Shown here: positions 50,987-64,000 of the stretch, piece after piece
Position numbering within the stretch: the stretch's first letter is position 1
Layout of the letters: each line of letters starts with the position of its first letter
Assembly (NCBI RefSeq): GCF_013385175.1
Contig: NZ_JABZEO010000009.1
Location: 62,001 to 126,000, forward strand
Origin: Allochromatium humboldtianum
GTDB taxonomy: Bacteria; Pseudomonadota; Gammaproteobacteria; Chromatiales; Chromatiaceae
Direction of reading: 5' to 3'
DNA: 64,000 nucleotides
Made by a program: the position numbers and the translations under genes
The notes under the pieces: model-generated
Told to the model about the DNA's origin: nothing
Databases searched by the model: none
The model's input: only the letters and a program-made list of their open reading frames with translations

Positions 50987-51406
50987 TCAGGCGATCGAAG
51001 CCGCCGTCTCGCGGACACTCGCCCTCACCCGCTCGTGTTCACGGATCACCGGACGCGCGGACAGATAGGTCTCGACCAGTGCATAGAGTTCGAGCGCGGC
51101 GCGCTTGGCGCGGTCGAGCGCCAGACGGTCGAAGCAGATCTGAGTCGGCTTGACGCGCAGATAGGAATCGGGACCGGCGCAACGCTCGAAGATGGCGCGC
51201 GCCTCGCGCTCGAAGGCCGCGAAATCGGTGCGAATCCGGACATCGGCCTCGGGCGACAGGGTGACATAGTCCCAGAGCACGTCGGCCGAAGTCTCGGCGC
51301 TGCGGATCACGATATAGGGGGTGCGTGTCTGGCGGCAATGATGGAACCAATCGGTATCCATGAACGGATCCCGGGCATCGACCAGATCGAAAGTCGCCTC
51401 TGACAT
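50987..51406 (-). CDS. uncharacterised protein
   Basis: A 139-residue soluble protein from ATG 51406 (MSEATFDLVDARDPFMDTDWFHH), with AGAGAGA upstream. The frame opens earlier at 51466 but without a ribosome-binding site. Notable segments are YIVIRSAETSADVLWDYVTL and an acidic/basic helical end (LDRAKRAALELYALVETYL). No membrane segment or motif points to an activity. It is divergent from mnmA with a 200-base gap. Confidence 0.6.
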   Translation of the reverse strand: MSEATFDLVDARDPFMDTDWFHHCRQTRTPYIVIRSAETSADVLWDYVTLSPEADVRIRTDFAAFEREARAIFERCAGPDSYLRVKPTQICFDRLALDRAKRAALELYALVETYLSARPVIREHERVRASVRETAASIA

Positions 51407-51606
51407 GACAGTCTCTCTCGTGCTGTATCCTTGTGACATCGTCGTGAACCGACCACGGGCCGGCACTCGGATCTCGGGTGGTTCGCGCCAGCGAGTCGGC
51501 TCCCGACGCGGTTTGGTCTGTGATCGGGTTCCAAGGATGAACCCTCGCGGACGCCCTGTCGATTCTGGATCTCCCCAAGTTCAACCATCGCCTCGTCATT
51601 GCGTTT

Positions 51607-52722
51607 ATGTCTCCAAACACCCAACCCCCTTCCCCCCGGCGCGTCATCGTCGGTCTCTCCGGCGGCGTCGATTCAGCCATCGCCGCCCATCGGCTGCTCG
51701 AACAGGGCTATGCGGTCGAGGCGCTGTTCATGAAGAACTGGGAGGAGGACGACGCCGAGGGTTACTGCGCCGCCGCCGAGGATCTGGCCGACGCGCGCGC
51801 GGTGGCCGAGCGGCTCGGGATCCGGCTGCATACGGTCAACTTCTCGGCCGAGTACTGGGATCGGGTCTTCGAGTATTTTCTGCGCGAATACCAGGCGCTG
51901 CGCACGCCCAACCCGGACGTGCTCTGCAACCGCGAAATCAAGTTCGCCGCCTTCCTCGACCATGCGCTCGGCCTGGGCGCCGAGGCGATCGCGACCGGAC
52001 ACTATGCCCGGGTCGTCGCCGACGCGCAGGGCGGCTATCACCTGCATCGCGCCGTCGACGCCGACAAGGATCAGACCTATTTCCTGCATCTGCTCGACCA
52101 GGAGCAGTTGTCGCGCGCGTTGTTTCCGCTCGCCGATCTCACCAAGGGCGAGGTGCGCGCCCTGGCCCGCCGACTCGGTCTGGCCAATGCCGCCAAGAAG
52201 GACAGCACCGGCATCTGCTTCATCGGCGAGCGGCGTTTCAGCGACTTCCTCGCCCGCTATCTGCCGCGCGAGCCGGGACCGATCGAGACGCCCGAAGGCG
52301 TGCGGCTCGGCGAGCATCACGGGCTGGCCTATTACACCCTCGGCCAGCGTCAGGGACTCGGGATCGGCGGAGTCAGTCAGGGACGCGAGGCGCCCTGGTA
52401 TGTCGCTGTCAAAGACAGCGCGAACAACCGGCTGATCGTGGTCCAGGACAGCCGGCATCCGCTGCTGATGTCGACCGGGCTGGAGGCGCTCCAGCCCCAC
52501 TGGATCAGCGGCCGGGCGCCCGAGACGCCGTTTCGCTGTCTGGCGCGCCTGCGCCATCGCCAAGCGTTGCAAGCCTGCGAACTGGTCGAGATCGGGGCCG
52601 ATGGATGCCGGGTGCGCTTCGACGAGCCGCAGCGTGCGGTCACGCCCGGTCAGTCGGTCGTCTTCTATCAGGGAACTGAGTGTCTGGGCGGGGCCGTCAT
52701 CGAGCGTGGCTTGGCGTCCTGA
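51607..52722 (+). CDS. mnmA: tRNA-specific 2-thiouridylase
   Basis: Adds sulfur to U34 of tRNA-Lys, -Glu and -Gln. PP-loop [11 protein letters not shown] is near the N-terminus; the two catalytic cysteines are Cys107 (NPDVLCN) and Cys204 (STGICFIG). 371 residues fits the family. In enterobacteria mnmA-hflD-purB form an operon; here mnmA and hflD are adjacent (63 bases apart) while purB is elsewhere at 13.3 kb. ATG start at 51607. Confidence 0.97.
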   Translation: MSPNTQPPSPRRVIVGLSGGVDSAIAAHRLLEQGYAVEALFMKNWEEDDAEGYCAAAEDLADARAVAERLGIRLHTVNFSAEYWDRVFEYFLREYQALRTPNPDVLCNREIKFAAFLDHALGLGAEAIATGHYARVVADAQGGYHLHRAVDADKDQTYFLHLLDQEQLSRALFPLADLTKGEVRALARRLGLANAAKKDSTGICFIGERRFSDFLARYLPREPGPIETPEGVRLGEHHGLAYYTLGQRQGLGIGGVSQGREAPWYVAVKDSANNRLIVVQDSRHPLLMSTGLEALQPHWISGRAPETPFRCLARLRHRQALQACELVEIGADGCRVRFDEPQRAVTPGQSVVFYQGTECLGGAVIERGLAS

Positions 52723-52785
52723 GCCTCGAATGCGTTGTAAGATGGCGTCATCTGCCACAACGTATTGCGATCGAGATCCCTGTCC

Positions 52786-53439
52786 ATGCCCCATACAAAC
52801 CTGGAGCGCACCATCGCCCTCGCCGGCCTCTATCAGGCCGTCAACTGCGTCATCCGCATCGCCCGCCAGGGTTCGGTCGATGCCGAGATCATGCAGCCCT
52901 GCATCTACAGTCTGTTCCAGGTCGATGCCGAGAACGTCGAGTCGGTCTTCGGCGAGCCGGGCGTGCTGGCCAATGGCGCGCGCCGGCTCGTCGCCCAGTT
53001 GACCGGCCGGCCCGAGCGCGACCTGGAGCTGACGCGCTATGCGGTCCAGGTCATCAAGCTCGAACGCGAGCTGGCCAGACGGCCCGACCTGCTCGACATC
53101 ATCGCCGAGGGCATCCGCGAGGCGCAGTCCAAGCGCGTCCATTTCGACCTGCTCCACCCCAATCTGCTGGCCCATTTCGCTGATCTCTACAGCCAGACGC
53201 TCAGTCATCTGCAACCGCGTATCCTGATCCACGGCGACCCGTTGCATTTGCGCAATCCAGACAACCAGAACCGGCTGCGCGCGCTGCTGCTGGCGGCGGT
53301 GCGCGCGGCGCGGCTGTGGCGTCAGGTCGGCGGCTCGCGCTGGCAACTGCTGTTTCGCAACCGGCCGATCCTGGAAGACGCACAGCATTATCTACAGGGA
53401 GCCTCATACTCGGGTTCGGGTTCTGAGCCTGAAAAATGA
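52786..53439 (+). CDS. hflD: HflD family protein
   Basis: A 217-residue peripheral membrane protein; E. coli HflD modulates lysogeny by phage lambda CII and is linked to mnmA. The sequence shows the characteristic [19 protein letters not shown] start and the [23 protein letters not shown] helix. Start ATG 52786 is chosen over an in-frame TTG at 52765. Its stop overlaps the start of the hybrid kinase gene by four bases, an unusual coupling. C-terminus is Ser/Gly rich. Confidence 0.93.
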   Translation: MPHTNLERTIALAGLYQAVNCVIRIARQGSVDAEIMQPCIYSLFQVDAENVESVFGEPGVLANGARRLVAQLTGRPERDLELTRYAVQVIKLERELARRPDLLDIIAEGIREAQSKRVHFDLLHPNLLAHFADLYSQTLSHLQPRILIHGDPLHLRNPDNQNRLRALLLAAVRAARLWRQVGGSRWQLLFRNRPILEDAQHYLQGASYSGSGSEPEK

Positions 53440-56400
53440 AACCGCTCGCGTTACCCGCCTCGCAGCTCATCTGGCTGGCCACCGCCGGCCTGGCCGTGGT
53501 CGTCGGCATCGGTCTTGCCACCCATGCAGCCACCCGGCAGACCCTCGATCAGCTCGCCTTCGAGAGCGAACAAGTCGTCACGCTCAATACGGAAAATCTG
53601 GAACGGATGCTGATCGAGGTCAGCCGCGACCTGGGCTATCTGGCGCGCGGCCGTCCACTGAGCGAAGCGATTGCCGACACCATCCCTGGCAAACTCGACA
53701 GCGTGCAGCATGACTGGCGCCTCTTCGCCTCGGCCAAGCCGCAATACGACCAGATCCGCTGGATCGACGAGAACGGACAGGAACGCGTCCGCGTCAATCA
53801 GTCGCCGAACGGCCCGGTGGCCGTCGCGGAGGCTGAGCTACAGAACAAGGCCGATCGCTACTACTTCGTCGAGGCCATGCGGCTGTCACCCGGCGACATC
53901 TATGTCTCGCCGCTGGACTTGAACATCGAGCACGGCATCATCGAACAGCCGCGCAAGCCAATGCTGCGTCTGGCCAAGCGTCTGTTCGACCGTGACGGCC
54001 ACAGTCGCGGCATCGTCATCGTCAACTATCTGGCGCTCAATCTGCTCGAGGCCCTGGCCAATCAACACCGCTCCAACATCTGGCTGCTAAATCCGGACGG
54101 CTATTGGCTTCGCGGCCCTGATGCGGCCGACGAATGGGGCTTCATGTTCGAGCGTCCGGATCTCTCGCTGGCGCGACGCTATCCGATGGTCTGGGCGCGC
54201 ATCCTCCAGGAGCGAAGCGGGCAGTTCGAGACGGCAAACGGGATCTGGAGCTTCGATACCGTGGTCCCGGCGGTGGTGATGGCCGGCGATCAGGGTGCGC
54301 GCCCGCTCCAGTCCGGAACCGACGCATGGCCGGGCGACACCTCGCTCACCGGCCAGGGCGACGCCTTCTGGAAAGTGGTCAAGAATGTGCCCCGGACCGA
54401 ATACCGGGCCGAGCTTCAGGCGGTCTGGCTACGCTATGGCAGTTTGTTGCTCGGACTGCTGGCGATCGTCTTTGGGGCGGCGTATTCGCTGCGGCGCAGT
54501 CAGCAACGCGAGATCGAGGCGCACCAGACGCTGGCGCATCGCGAAACCGCCGAGGCACAGGCGGCCAACGAGGCCAAGAGCGCCTTTCTGGCCAACATGA
54601 GTCATGAAGTGCGAACACCCATGAACGCGGTGCTCGGCTTTCTCGACATGCTGCTCGACACCCCGCTCGATCAGGAACAGCGCACTCTGGTGCAAAAGGT
54701 CAAGCACTCGGCACGGGCGCTGTTGGGTATCCTCAACGACATTCTCGACTTCTCCAAGATCGACGCCGGCAAGGTGGAACTGGAGTCCACGCCGTTCCGG
54801 CTCGAACAGGTACTGCGTGAATGCGTCGAGCTGTTCGATATCACGGCGACCGAGAAAGGTCTGGAGGTGATCATCGACGCCCCGGCGGCACTCATCGGAC
54901 GCTATCGCGGTGATCCGCTGCGCTTGAGCCAGATCCTCAACAACCTGCTCGGCAACGCCATCAAGTTCACTGAGCACGGGAGCGTGGTGATCGCCGTGCA
55001 GGCCTGCGGCGACGACGAAGACCGACAGCGCCGGCTGCGCTTCGAGGTGCGCGACACGGGGATCGGTCTGAGTTCCGAACTGACCGCGCGATTGTTCCAA
55101 CCCTTCATTCAGGCCGATGTCTCCACCACGCGCCGCTTCGGCGGCACGGGTCTCGGACTGACCATCTGCAAGCGTCTCGTCGAACTGATGGGTGGAGCGA
55201 TCGGCGTCGACAGCGAGGCGGGCGCCGGGGCAACGTTCTGGTTCGAGCTGCCGCTCGAGATCGAGGCGGGCGGAGAGGCGGCACCGCCGTCGCGTCTCAG
55301 ACGCGAGCGCGTACTGGTGGTCGACGATCACGACGGCGCGCGGGCCGTCCTGGAACGCCGTCTGGTGAAGTGGGGGTTCGATGTCGACTGTCTGGCGGAT
55401 GCCGAAAGCGCGCTCCAGTCGATCCTTCAGGCCGCGACCACCGGGCGCCCCTTCTCGCTGCTGCTCGTGGACTGGCGAATGCCCCACAAGGATGGTCTGT
55501 GGCTGCTGGCGCAGCTGCACGCCGCTCAGACCACCGGACGACTCAAGCGCACGCCGAGCGTGGTCATGGTCACGGCGCACGAGCGCCATGCTCTGTTGCG
55601 GGCGGCGGCCGACGGGCCGGTGCTTCCGGATGCCGTTTTGAGCAAGCCCGTCACCTCCTCGCAACTCTTGGACACCATCGCCGACTTGCAGCGCCACGGT
55701 TTCGTGCATCTGCCCGAGACCGAGTCCGGTGTCGTTGATCTCCAGACCCGCGCCGCGCGTATCCGAGGGGCTGAGTTGCTGCTGGTGGAGGACAACCCGA
55801 CCAATCAGGAGATCGCCCAAGCGATGCTGCGCAAGATGGGATTGCGGGTGAGCCTGGCCAACAATGGTCGCGAAGCCTTGGACTGGCTCGCCGAGCACGA
55901 GGCCGACCTGGTCCTCATGGATCTGCAGATGCCGGTGATGGGCGGACTCGAAGCCACGGCCGCCATTCGCGCCACGGATCGGGGGCGGGAACTGCCGATC
56001 ATCGCCATGACCGCCGCCGCCTTTGCGGACGACCGTCAGCGTGTACTCGACGCCGGCATGAACGATTATGTCAGCAAGCCCGTCGACCCCCAGCAACTGC
56101 TCGTCACCCTGCTGCGCTGGCTGCCGGAGCGAGCGGATACGGGCGCCCCGGCACCGACGGTCACGGCAATGCCCTCTGCCACGACCGAGCCATTGGTCGC
56201 TGCGCCGCCAGAGCCGGAGATCCGGCTCGCCGGATTCGATCTGACCGCGACCCGGCGCCGGCTGGACGGCGATGAGCCCTTGCTGATCCGGATTCTGCGT
56301 GGCTTCATGCGCGACTTTGCGGATTGGCCTGCCGAGTTCGCCGCCGCGCGCGCCGAGAACGATACGAGCCGCCTGCAACATCAGGCCCACACACTGAAGG

Positions 56401-56816
56401 GGGCCGCCGCCAATGTCGGCGCCGTCGAGGTCGCGACGACGGCCGTGGCCCTTGAACAGGCGCTGATCGAAGGGGCTGAAGCGCACCGGATCGACGCGCT
56501 CCAGACACGGTGTCTGACCGCGCTGACTGCCGCCATCGAGGCGCTACGCGACTACTTGGTCGACGATCTGCCGACACCTGTCTTGTATCAAACCGACACC
56601 GCGCTCACGGCCGCTTTGGCCGATCTCGCTGAACTGAAATCGCTGTTGACCCGGCATCGGCTGGTGCCGGAGTCGTTGCTTCAGCGTCTGCGCCAACATC
56701 TCGGTGTCCATCCGGCCGCGACCATGCTGGAGCGGCTGATCGAGCGGATCCAGTCGTTCGACTTCAAGGCGGCGCTGGACGAACTTGACGCATTGCAACG
56801 AACGATCGAATCCTGA
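53436..56816 (+). CDS. hybrid sensor histidine kinase with two receivers and an Hpt domain
   Basis: A 1126-residue membrane kinase. Order: membrane helix (about 10-30), periplasmic dCache-like sensor (31-330), second helix (about 333-352), HisKA with His390 ([15 protein letters not shown]), HATPase with [16 protein letters not shown] and GGTGLGLTI, receiver 1 (phospho-acceptor Asp679 in LLVDWRMP), receiver 2 (Asp829 in LVLMDLQMP), and Hpt with His985 ([10 protein letters not shown]). This is an ArcB/BarA-style phosphorelay architecture. The ATG overlaps the hflD stop. A REC-GGDEF gene starts four bases downstream, a likely output partner. The signal is unknown. Confidence 0.95.
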   Translation: MKPLALPASQLIWLATAGLAVVVGIGLATHAATRQTLDQLAFESEQVVTLNTENLERMLIEVSRDLGYLARGRPLSEAIADTIPGKLDSVQHDWRLFASAKPQYDQIRWIDENGQERVRVNQSPNGPVAVAEAELQNKADRYYFVEAMRLSPGDIYVSPLDLNIEHGIIEQPRKPMLRLAKRLFDRDGHSRGIVIVNYLALNLLEALANQHRSNIWLLNPDGYWLRGPDAADEWGFMFERPDLSLARRYPMVWARILQERSGQFETANGIWSFDTVVPAVVMAGDQGARPLQSGTDAWPGDTSLTGQGDAFWKVVKNVPRTEYRAELQAVWLRYGSLLLGLLAIVFGAAYSLRRSQQREIEAHQTLAHRETAEAQAANEAKSAFLANMSHEVRTPMNAVLGFLDMLLDTPLDQEQRTLVQKVKHSARALLGILNDILDFSKIDAGKVELESTPFRLEQVLRECVELFDITATEKGLEVIIDAPAALIGRYRGDPLRLSQILNNLLGNAIKFTEHGSVVIAVQACGDDEDRQRRLRFEVRDTGIGLSSELTARLFQPFIQADVSTTRRFGGTGLGLTICKRLVELMGGAIGVDSEAGAGATFWFELPLEIEAGGEAAPPSRLRRERVLVVDDHDGARAVLERRLVKWGFDVDCLADAESALQSILQAATTGRPFSLLLVDWRMPHKDGLWLLAQLHAAQTTGRLKRTPSVVMVTAHERHALLRAAADGPVLPDAVLSKPVTSSQLLDTIADLQRHGFVHLPETESGVVDLQTRAARIRGAELLLVEDNPTNQEIAQAMLRKMGLRVSLANNGREALDWLAEHEADLVLMDLQMPVMGGLEATAAIRATDRGRELPIIAMTAAAFADDRQRVLDAGMNDYVSKPVDPQQLLVTLLRWLPERADTGAPAPTVTAMPSATTEPLVAAPPEPEIRLAGFDLTATRRRLDGDEPLLIRILRGFMRDFADWPAEFAAARAENDTSRLQHQAHTLKGAAANVGAVEVATTAVALEQALIEGAEAHRIDALQTRCLTALTAAIEALRDYLVDDLPTPVLYQTDTALTAALADLAELKSLLTRHRLVPESLLQRLRQHLGVHPAATMLERLIERIQSFDFKAALDELDALQRTIES

Positions 56817-56820
56817 ACGC

Positions 56821-57795
56821 ATGACCACACCACCCTTGTCCACCTCGAACCTCGACTGGACCCAGCCCCCGAGCATGGCCGTGGACGCCGACGAACTCCC
56901 ACGCCTATTGCTGATCGACGATGATCCGAGCAGTCTGCGTCTGGCCGCCGGCATCCTCGGATCGGACTACACCCTCATCTTCGCCACCTGCGGTCGTGAC
57001 GCACTCGATCTGGTGGCCGAAACGCCTGAGCTGATCCTGCTCGACTACCAGCTCCCGGACATCGACGGTTTGGAGGTGTGCCGCCGCTTCAAAGCCGATC
57101 CGGCCAGTGCCGACATCCCGGTGATCTTCATCACCGCCGATCAGGATCCGGTCCTGGAGGCCGCCGGACTCGAGGCCGGAGCCGTGGATTTCGTCACCAA
57201 GCCTTACTCGGCGGCCGTGCTGCGCGCGCGGGTGCGCACCCATATCCTGCTCAAGCGCAAGACCGACTTGCTCGCGCGACTCGCTCACCTCGATGGTCTC
57301 ACCAATGTCGCCAACCGGCGGAGTTTCGATCAGATTCTGGAGAAGGAGTGGCGACGCGCTCAGCGCAGTGGCCGCCCCGTATCGCTGGTGATGATCGATG
57401 CCGATCACTTCAAGGACGTCAACGACGCCTGGGGGCATCAGATGGGCGACGAGTGTCTGCGCGGCATCGCCCATTTGGCCGCTTCGCAGATCCGGCGTCC
57501 GGCCGACTTGCTGGCGCGCTACGGCGGCGAGGAGTTCGTGCTGCTACTGCCGGAGACCGATGCCCATGGGGCCAGACAGTTGGCCGAAGCCATCCGCGCC
57601 GGGATCGAATCTGGATTTGCGCAACCGGCCAAGCAGGGAGAAGGTCCGGCACTGACGGCCAGCCTTGGTTGCGCCACCCTGATCCCCAGCCCCGGTGATC
57701 GGCCCGAAACGCTGGTACAACTGGCCGACCGCAACCTCTACCTGGCCAAGTCCAATGGACGCAACCGGGTGGAGCCGGCCGAGGACACGCCCTGA
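56821..57795 (+). CDS. response regulator diguanylate cyclase (REC-GGDEF)
   Basis: A 324-residue cytoplasmic protein. The receiver has acidic pocket LLIDDDPS, phospho-acceptor Asp75 (LILLDYQLP) and Lys in VTKPYSAAV. The GGDEF domain has an intact active site GGEEF at 235-239 and the metal site DADHFKDVND; no RxxD inhibitory site directly before it is visible. It therefore should make c-di-GMP when phosphorylated. The start ATG 56821 lies four bases after the hybrid kinase stop; the upstream part of the frame reads through that gene. Operon with the kinase is near certain. Confidence 0.95.
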   Translation: MTTPPLSTSNLDWTQPPSMAVDADELPRLLLIDDDPSSLRLAAGILGSDYTLIFATCGRDALDLVAETPELILLDYQLPDIDGLEVCRRFKADPASADIPVIFITADQDPVLEAAGLEAGAVDFVTKPYSAAVLRARVRTHILLKRKTDLLARLAHLDGLTNVANRRSFDQILEKEWRRAQRSGRPVSLVMIDADHFKDVNDAWGHQMGDECLRGIAHLAASQIRRPADLLARYGGEEFVLLLPETDAHGARQLAEAIRAGIESGFAQPAKQGEGPALTASLGCATLIPSPGDRPETLVQLADRNLYLAKSNGRNRVEPAEDTP

Positions 57796-57927
57796 CCCTC
57801 CCCGAGCGCTCGCCTATCCAAACGACAGCCTTTCGTTGCAGTGCAGCATATGGAATATCCCAGCACCGGACGCTAGAATCGAGCGCTCCAAACGATAACT
57901 AGCCGATCCATGCCACCGGAGCCCTCG

Positions 57928-60591
<2,664 letters not shown>

Positions 60592-60605
60592 TCGGCCATC
60601 CCGCC

Positions 60606-60652
60606 CGACGACCGTGGCCGGCAAGCCTACGCTTGCGGGAACCCGGTCGTCG
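60606..60652 (+). terminator. large hairpin downstream of acnA
   Basis: Outer 9-bp arms CGACGACCG/CGGTCGTCG enclose an inner stem GCAAGC/GCTTGC with loop CTAC. No T-run follows, and a second short hairpin (CCGGTCC/GGGCCGG) is next to it. Probable acnA transcript end. Confidence 0.55.
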
Positions 60653-60746
60653 AAGTCCGGTCCCACGGGCCGGTTCAGCACGGATCAACTCAACATCACT
60701 CGAACGCCGACATCACAGGCGTTCGTCCACCAGAGGTGGCGAACCC

Positions 60747-61070
60747 ATGTCCGTGATCCTCGATCTCACCATTTTCCCGACCGATCAGGGGAGCAGTCTC
60801 AGCCGGTTCGTCGCACCCGTGATCGCCATGATCCGCGACAGCGGATTCGAGCATCAGCTCTCGCCTATGGGCACCCAGGTCGAAACCGACACTCTGCCCG
60901 AGGCGCTGGCCATCATCGAGCGCGCCAACGCCATCCTGGAAGGATTCGGCGCCGAGCGCGTCTATGTGGTCGCTAAATTCGACATCCGCCCCGGAGCGAG
61001 CGGACGTCTGACCGGCAAGCTCGACTCGGTACGCCGCCGGCTCGACGCATCGGCGGCTGGCCAGTCATGA
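60747..61070 (+). CDS. MTH1187 family (YkoF-like) thiamine-binding protein
   Basis: A 107-residue ferredoxin-like protein: MSVILDLTIFPTDQGSSLSRFV, then IRDSGFEHQLSPMGTQVETD and ANAILEGFGAERVYVVAKFDIR are typical of this family, which binds thiamine or related ligands in solved structures. AGAGGTGG precedes ATG 60747. Its stop overlaps the next gene's ATG by four bases. Role here is unknown; thiO lies far away at 16 kb. Confidence 0.8.
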   Translation: MSVILDLTIFPTDQGSSLSRFVAPVIAMIRDSGFEHQLSPMGTQVETDTLPEALAIIERANAILEGFGAERVYVVAKFDIRPGASGRLTGKLDSVRRRLDASAAGQS

Positions 61071-61903
61071 AGGTCGCCATCTTCTCCGATGTCCAGGGCA
61101 ACCTGCCCGCCATGGACGAGGCCATCAGCCATATCCTCGACTGGGGGCCAGATCTGGTGGTCATGGCCGGGGATCTCATCAATCGCGGCCCCAGCAGTCT
61201 GGCCTGTCTAGAGCGCTTCGATGAATTGAGGCGCACGTGCGGCTGGCTGCCGGTCAATGGCAATCACGAGACCTGGATTCTACGCTGCGGACGTGAACCG
61301 CCGCGCGATGCGCTCGAAGCCGAGATGCGGCTGTTCGCCGACTGGACCTACCGGCAGATCGAACCCCGGCTCGACGCGCTCGTCGACTGGCCGGATCATC
61401 TCTGCTTCAACGCCGGCACCAACGACTCCTGGGTGCATGTTACCCATGGCACCATGGTCAGCAATCGTCACGGCATCGGTGCACGCTCAACAGATGAAGA
61501 ACTGCGCGGCACCGTGCCCGACGATCTAGCGCTCTTCGTCACCGCCCACACCCATCGCCCGCTGGAGCGGGTGCTCGACGGCTTGCCCATCCTCAATGTC
61601 GGCTCGGTCGGCTCGCCTTTCGATGGCGATCCGCGCGGGAGTTTTGCCTTGCTGACGTTCGAGCGCGACGCCTGGAACTGGAAGATCGTGCGCTTCGCCT
61701 ATGATCGCCAACAGGCCGCGCGCGACTTCGACGACCTCGGCTTCATCGAGCACGGCGGGCCGCTGGCGCGCATCCTGTTCGAGGAATGGAAACGCGCCCG
61801 ACCGCTGATGCCGCTGTGGCGTCGCGATTTTGAGACGGCGGTGCTGGCCGGCGAGCGCGCGCTGCAACCGGCGGTCGATGAATTCCTGTCGACGCTCGAC
61901 TGA
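61067..61903 (+). CDS. calcineurin-like metallophosphoesterase
   Basis: A 278-residue phosphoesterase with most metal-binding motifs: FSDVQGN (a His-less variant of D-x-H at this place), MAGDLINRGPS, VNGNHETWI, HVTHGT and VTAHTHRPLE. The first motif reads DVQG instead of the common D(I/V)HG. The C-terminal 60 residues are extra. Coupled by four bases to the thiamine-binding-type gene. Substrate unknown; nucleotide or phosphoprotein substrates are possible. Confidence 0.82.
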   Translation: MKVAIFSDVQGNLPAMDEAISHILDWGPDLVVMAGDLINRGPSSLACLERFDELRRTCGWLPVNGNHETWILRCGREPPRDALEAEMRLFADWTYRQIEPRLDALVDWPDHLCFNAGTNDSWVHVTHGTMVSNRHGIGARSTDEELRGTVPDDLALFVTAHTHRPLERVLDGLPILNVGSVGSPFDGDPRGSFALLTFERDAWNWKIVRFAYDRQQAARDFDDLGFIEHGGPLARILFEEWKRARPLMPLWRRDFETAVLAGERALQPAVDEFLSTLD

Positions 61904-61955
61904 GCGGCATCGAACGATTGCAATGTACTGAACGATACGCCGACACAACGCCTCG

Positions 61956-64000
61956 ATGAGCAACGGAAAACCGCAGGATCAGAGCCAACTCAAGTGGATC
62001 GCTGACTTCATCTGGAACATCGCCGACGATCGGCTGCGCGATGTCTATGTGCGCGGCAAGTACCGTGACGTGATCCTGCCCTTCACCGTGCTGCGGCGGC
62101 TCGACGCCGTGCTCGAAGCGACGAAGGACGCGGTGCTGGAGCGCAAGAAGTTCCTCGACACGCACAAGGTGGCTGAGCAGGACGGCGCGCTGCGTATGGC
62201 GGCAGGCCAAGCCTTCTACAACGTCTCGGAATTCACGCTGGCCAAGCTGAAAGCCAGTGCGGCAGGCCAGCGCCTACGCGATGACTTCATGGCGTATCTG
62301 GACGGCTTCTCGCCCAACGTGCAGGAAATCCTCACCAAGTTCAACTTCCGCAACCAGATTCAAAAGCTGGTGGATTCCCACGTCCTGGGCTACCTGATCG
62401 ACGACTTCCTCGACCCTGAGGTCAATCTCGCGCCGTTGCCGGTGAAGGATGCCGACGGCCGCATCAAGCTGCCCGCGCTGGACAACCACGGCATGGGCAC
62501 GGTGTTCGAGGAGCTGATCCGCCGCTTCAACGAAGACAACAACGAAGAGGCCGGCGAGCACTTCACCCCGCGCGACGTGGTGCAGCTCATGGCCAAGCTG
62601 TTGTTCCTGCCGGTGGCCGACCGGATCGAGTCCAGCACCTATTCGCTCTATGACGGCTCCTGTGGAACGGGTGGAATGCTGACCGTTGCCGAAGAAGCCT
62701 TGCATGAACTGGCCGAGCAGCACGGCAAGGACGTGTCGATCCACCTGTTCGGACAGGAGATCAGCGACGAAACCTACGCCATCTGCAAGGCCGACCTGCT
62801 CTTGAAGGGCGAAGGCGCGGAGGCCGAGAACATCGTCGGCGGCGCGGACAAATCCACCTTGTCCGCCGACCAGTTCCGCAGCCGCGAATTCGATTTCATG
62901 ATCTCCAACCCGCCCTACGGCAAGAGTTGGAAGACCGATCTGGAGCGCATGGGCGGCAAGAAGGGATTCGACGACCCGCGCTTCATCGTCAGCCACGCGG
63001 GCAACAACGAGTTCAAGCTCATCACCCGCTCCAGCGACGGGCAGCTCATGTTTCAGGTGAACAAGCTGCAAAAGATGAAGCACCACACGCTATTGGGCAG
63101 CCGCATTGCGTTGGTGCATAACGGCTCGGCGCTGTTCACCGGCGACGCCGGCCAGGGCGAGAGCAACATCCGCCGCTGGGTGCTGGAAAACGACTGGCTC
63201 GAAGCCATCATCGCCCTGCCGCTCAACATCTTCTACAACACCGGCATCGCCACCTATATCTGGGTGCTGGCCAACAAGAAGGCCGAAGCGCGTCGTGGCA
63301 AGGTGCAGTTGATCGACGCCTCGCCGTGGTTCCAGCCACTGCGCCGCAACCTAGGCAAGAAGAACTGCGAACTCTCGGATGGAGACATCCGGCGAATCCT
63401 CGACCTCTACCTCGGCGAAGTGCAGGAAACCGCCCAGTCCAAATGGTTCGACACCCTGGACTTCGGCTACTGGAAGATCACCGTCGAGCGCCCGCTGCGC
63501 CTGAAAAGCCAGCTCTCCGACGAACGCATCGAGCCGCTGCGTTTTGCCTCCGGCGATGAGGCGCTGCGCGCTGAGATCTACGCCACCCACGGCGAGGCGC
63601 TCTATACCGAGTTCGCCAAGCGCAAGCCGGCCATCGAGGCGTGGCTCAAGGCTGAGGACGAGAACGAAGACGACGACGGCGATGACAGCGGTGATGACAG
63701 TGAGGCGCCCGTCGCGCGCAAGGCTGTGCCCGCCAAGCGCCGCAAGAAGCTGCTCGACGCCTCGACGTGGCAGCGTGACAAGGGGCTGATGGAGGTGGCG
63801 CGACGGGCGCAGAAGGCTTTGGGCAGCGCCGTGTTCGACGATCACAATGCGTTCCGCTCCCGCTTCGATGCGGCGCTCAAGGCGCAGGGCGACAAGCTCG
63901 GGGCGTCGGAGAAGAAGGCCATCTACAAGGCGGTGAGCTGGCGCGACGAAACTGCGCCGCCGGTCGTCGCCAAGCGCAGCAAGCTCAAGGCGGGCGAGCA
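61956..64000 (+). CDS. hsdM: type I restriction-modification methyltransferase subunit (partial)
   Basis: N6-adenine methylase subunit of a type I system, running off the right edge after 681 codons. From ATG 61956 the HsdM N-terminal helical domain begins (SQLKWIADFIWNIADDRLRD), with EEAGEHFTPRDVVQLM, SAM motif I YDGSCGTGGML and catalytic motif IV ISNPPYGKSW all intact. A late Asp/Glu-rich linker (EDENEDDDGDDSGDDS) is followed by a basic, Lys-rich part, so this belongs to the longer HsdM subtype. hsdS and hsdR should lie beyond the window. No frameshift was seen. Confidence 0.9.
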   Translation, partial: MSNGKPQDQSQLKWIADFIWNIADDRLRDVYVRGKYRDVILPFTVLRRLDAVLEATKDAVLERKKFLDTHKVAEQDGALRMAAGQAFYNVSEFTLAKLKASAAGQRLRDDFMAYLDGFSPNVQEILTKFNFRNQIQKLVDSHVLGYLIDDFLDPEVNLAPLPVKDADGRIKLPALDNHGMGTVFEELIRRFNEDNNEEAGEHFTPRDVVQLMAKLLFLPVADRIESSTYSLYDGSCGTGGMLTVAEEALHELAEQHGKDVSIHLFGQEISDETYAICKADLLLKGEGAEAENIVGGADKSTLSADQFRSREFDFMISNPPYGKSWKTDLERMGGKKGFDDPRFIVSHAGNNEFKLITRSSDGQLMFQVNKLQKMKHHTLLGSRIALVHNGSALFTGDAGQGESNIRRWVLENDWLEAIIALPLNIFYNTGIATYIWVLANKKAEARRGKVQLIDASPWFQPLRRNLGKKNCELSDGDIRRILDLYLGEVQETAQSKWFDTLDFGYWKITVERPLRLKSQLSDERIEPLRFASGDEALRAEIYATHGEALYTEFAKRKPAIEAWLKAEDENEDDDGDDSGDDSEAPVARKAVPAKRRKKLLDASTWQRDKGLMEVARRAQKALGSAVFDDHNAFRSRFDAALKAQGDKLGASEKKAIYKAVSWRDETAPPVVAKRSKLKAGE

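Noticed and set aside
60606-60680. attC-like double hairpin downstream of acnA
   Set aside because: The arms are perfectly paired and lack the RYYYAAC and GTTRRRY cores; it is better read as a transcript-end structure.

Overview
The window is a GC-rich (by eye about 65% G+C) gammaproteobacterial chromosome segment. Gene order and family content (purM-purN, leuCDB-asd-fimV-truA-trpF-trpB-trpA-accD-folC, a CrtO-like protein, several ATPase-nuclease proteins, glycogen-type genes) fit a purple sulfur bacterium of the Chromatiaceae best. That placement is an inference; no 16S rRNA or photosynthesis gene is present to prove it. No rRNA, CRISPR array or intact insertion sequence was seen.

Layout. 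0.2-5.3 kb: wrbA, hda, a CDP-alcohol phosphatidyltransferase, purM-purN and three small poorly known genes. 5.6-5.8 kb: a stand-alone tRNA-Val(CAC) with its own promoter and terminator. 5.8-13 kb: purL, and rnr-rlmB on the minus strand, divergent from tRNA-Leu(CAG). 13.2-18.7 kb: purB, ispH, thiO and an ATPase/PD-(D/E)XK protein, separated by two palindromic intergenic repeats. 18.7-34.2 kb: one long minus-strand block reading ATPase-nuclease, CrtO-like, leuC-leuD-leuB, asd, fimV, truA, trpF-trpB-trpA, accD, folC, so leucine, tryptophan, aspartate-family and fatty-acid precursor genes lie together with the polar pilus hub FimV.

34.3-39.1 kb is a clearly foreign, AT-rich island. I read it as a decayed integron. 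A truncated integron-type tyrosine integrase (plus strand) faces away from a minus-strand array of gene cassettes: one unknown single-gene cassette, one two-gene cassette of unknown function whose proteins carry glycine-rich membrane-type segments, a 167-bp mini-cassette or MITE-like unit, and a hicBA toxin-antitoxin cassette whose toxin gene is frameshifted by a 4-bp duplication. Two attC sites, a half attC, an attI-like core and a candidate cassette promoter are visible. This is the main candidate for undescribed biology.

39.1-47.8 kb: serS, a methyltransferase, an endonuclease III remnant, a VWA-domain/coiled-coil pair, a GlgC paralogue that has lost its catalytic motifs, hldE and mazEF. 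47.8-51.4 kb: a polysaccharide deacetylase, a prophage scar (integrase tail joined to a frameshifted BRO-N antirepressor behind a structured leader) and small exported proteins. 51.6-61.9 kb: mnmA, hflD, a hybrid histidine kinase translationally coupled to hflD, a REC-GGDEF diguanylate cyclase, aconitase, a thiamine-binding-type protein and a phosphoesterase. From 61.96 kb a type I restriction-modification methylase subunit runs off the right edge.
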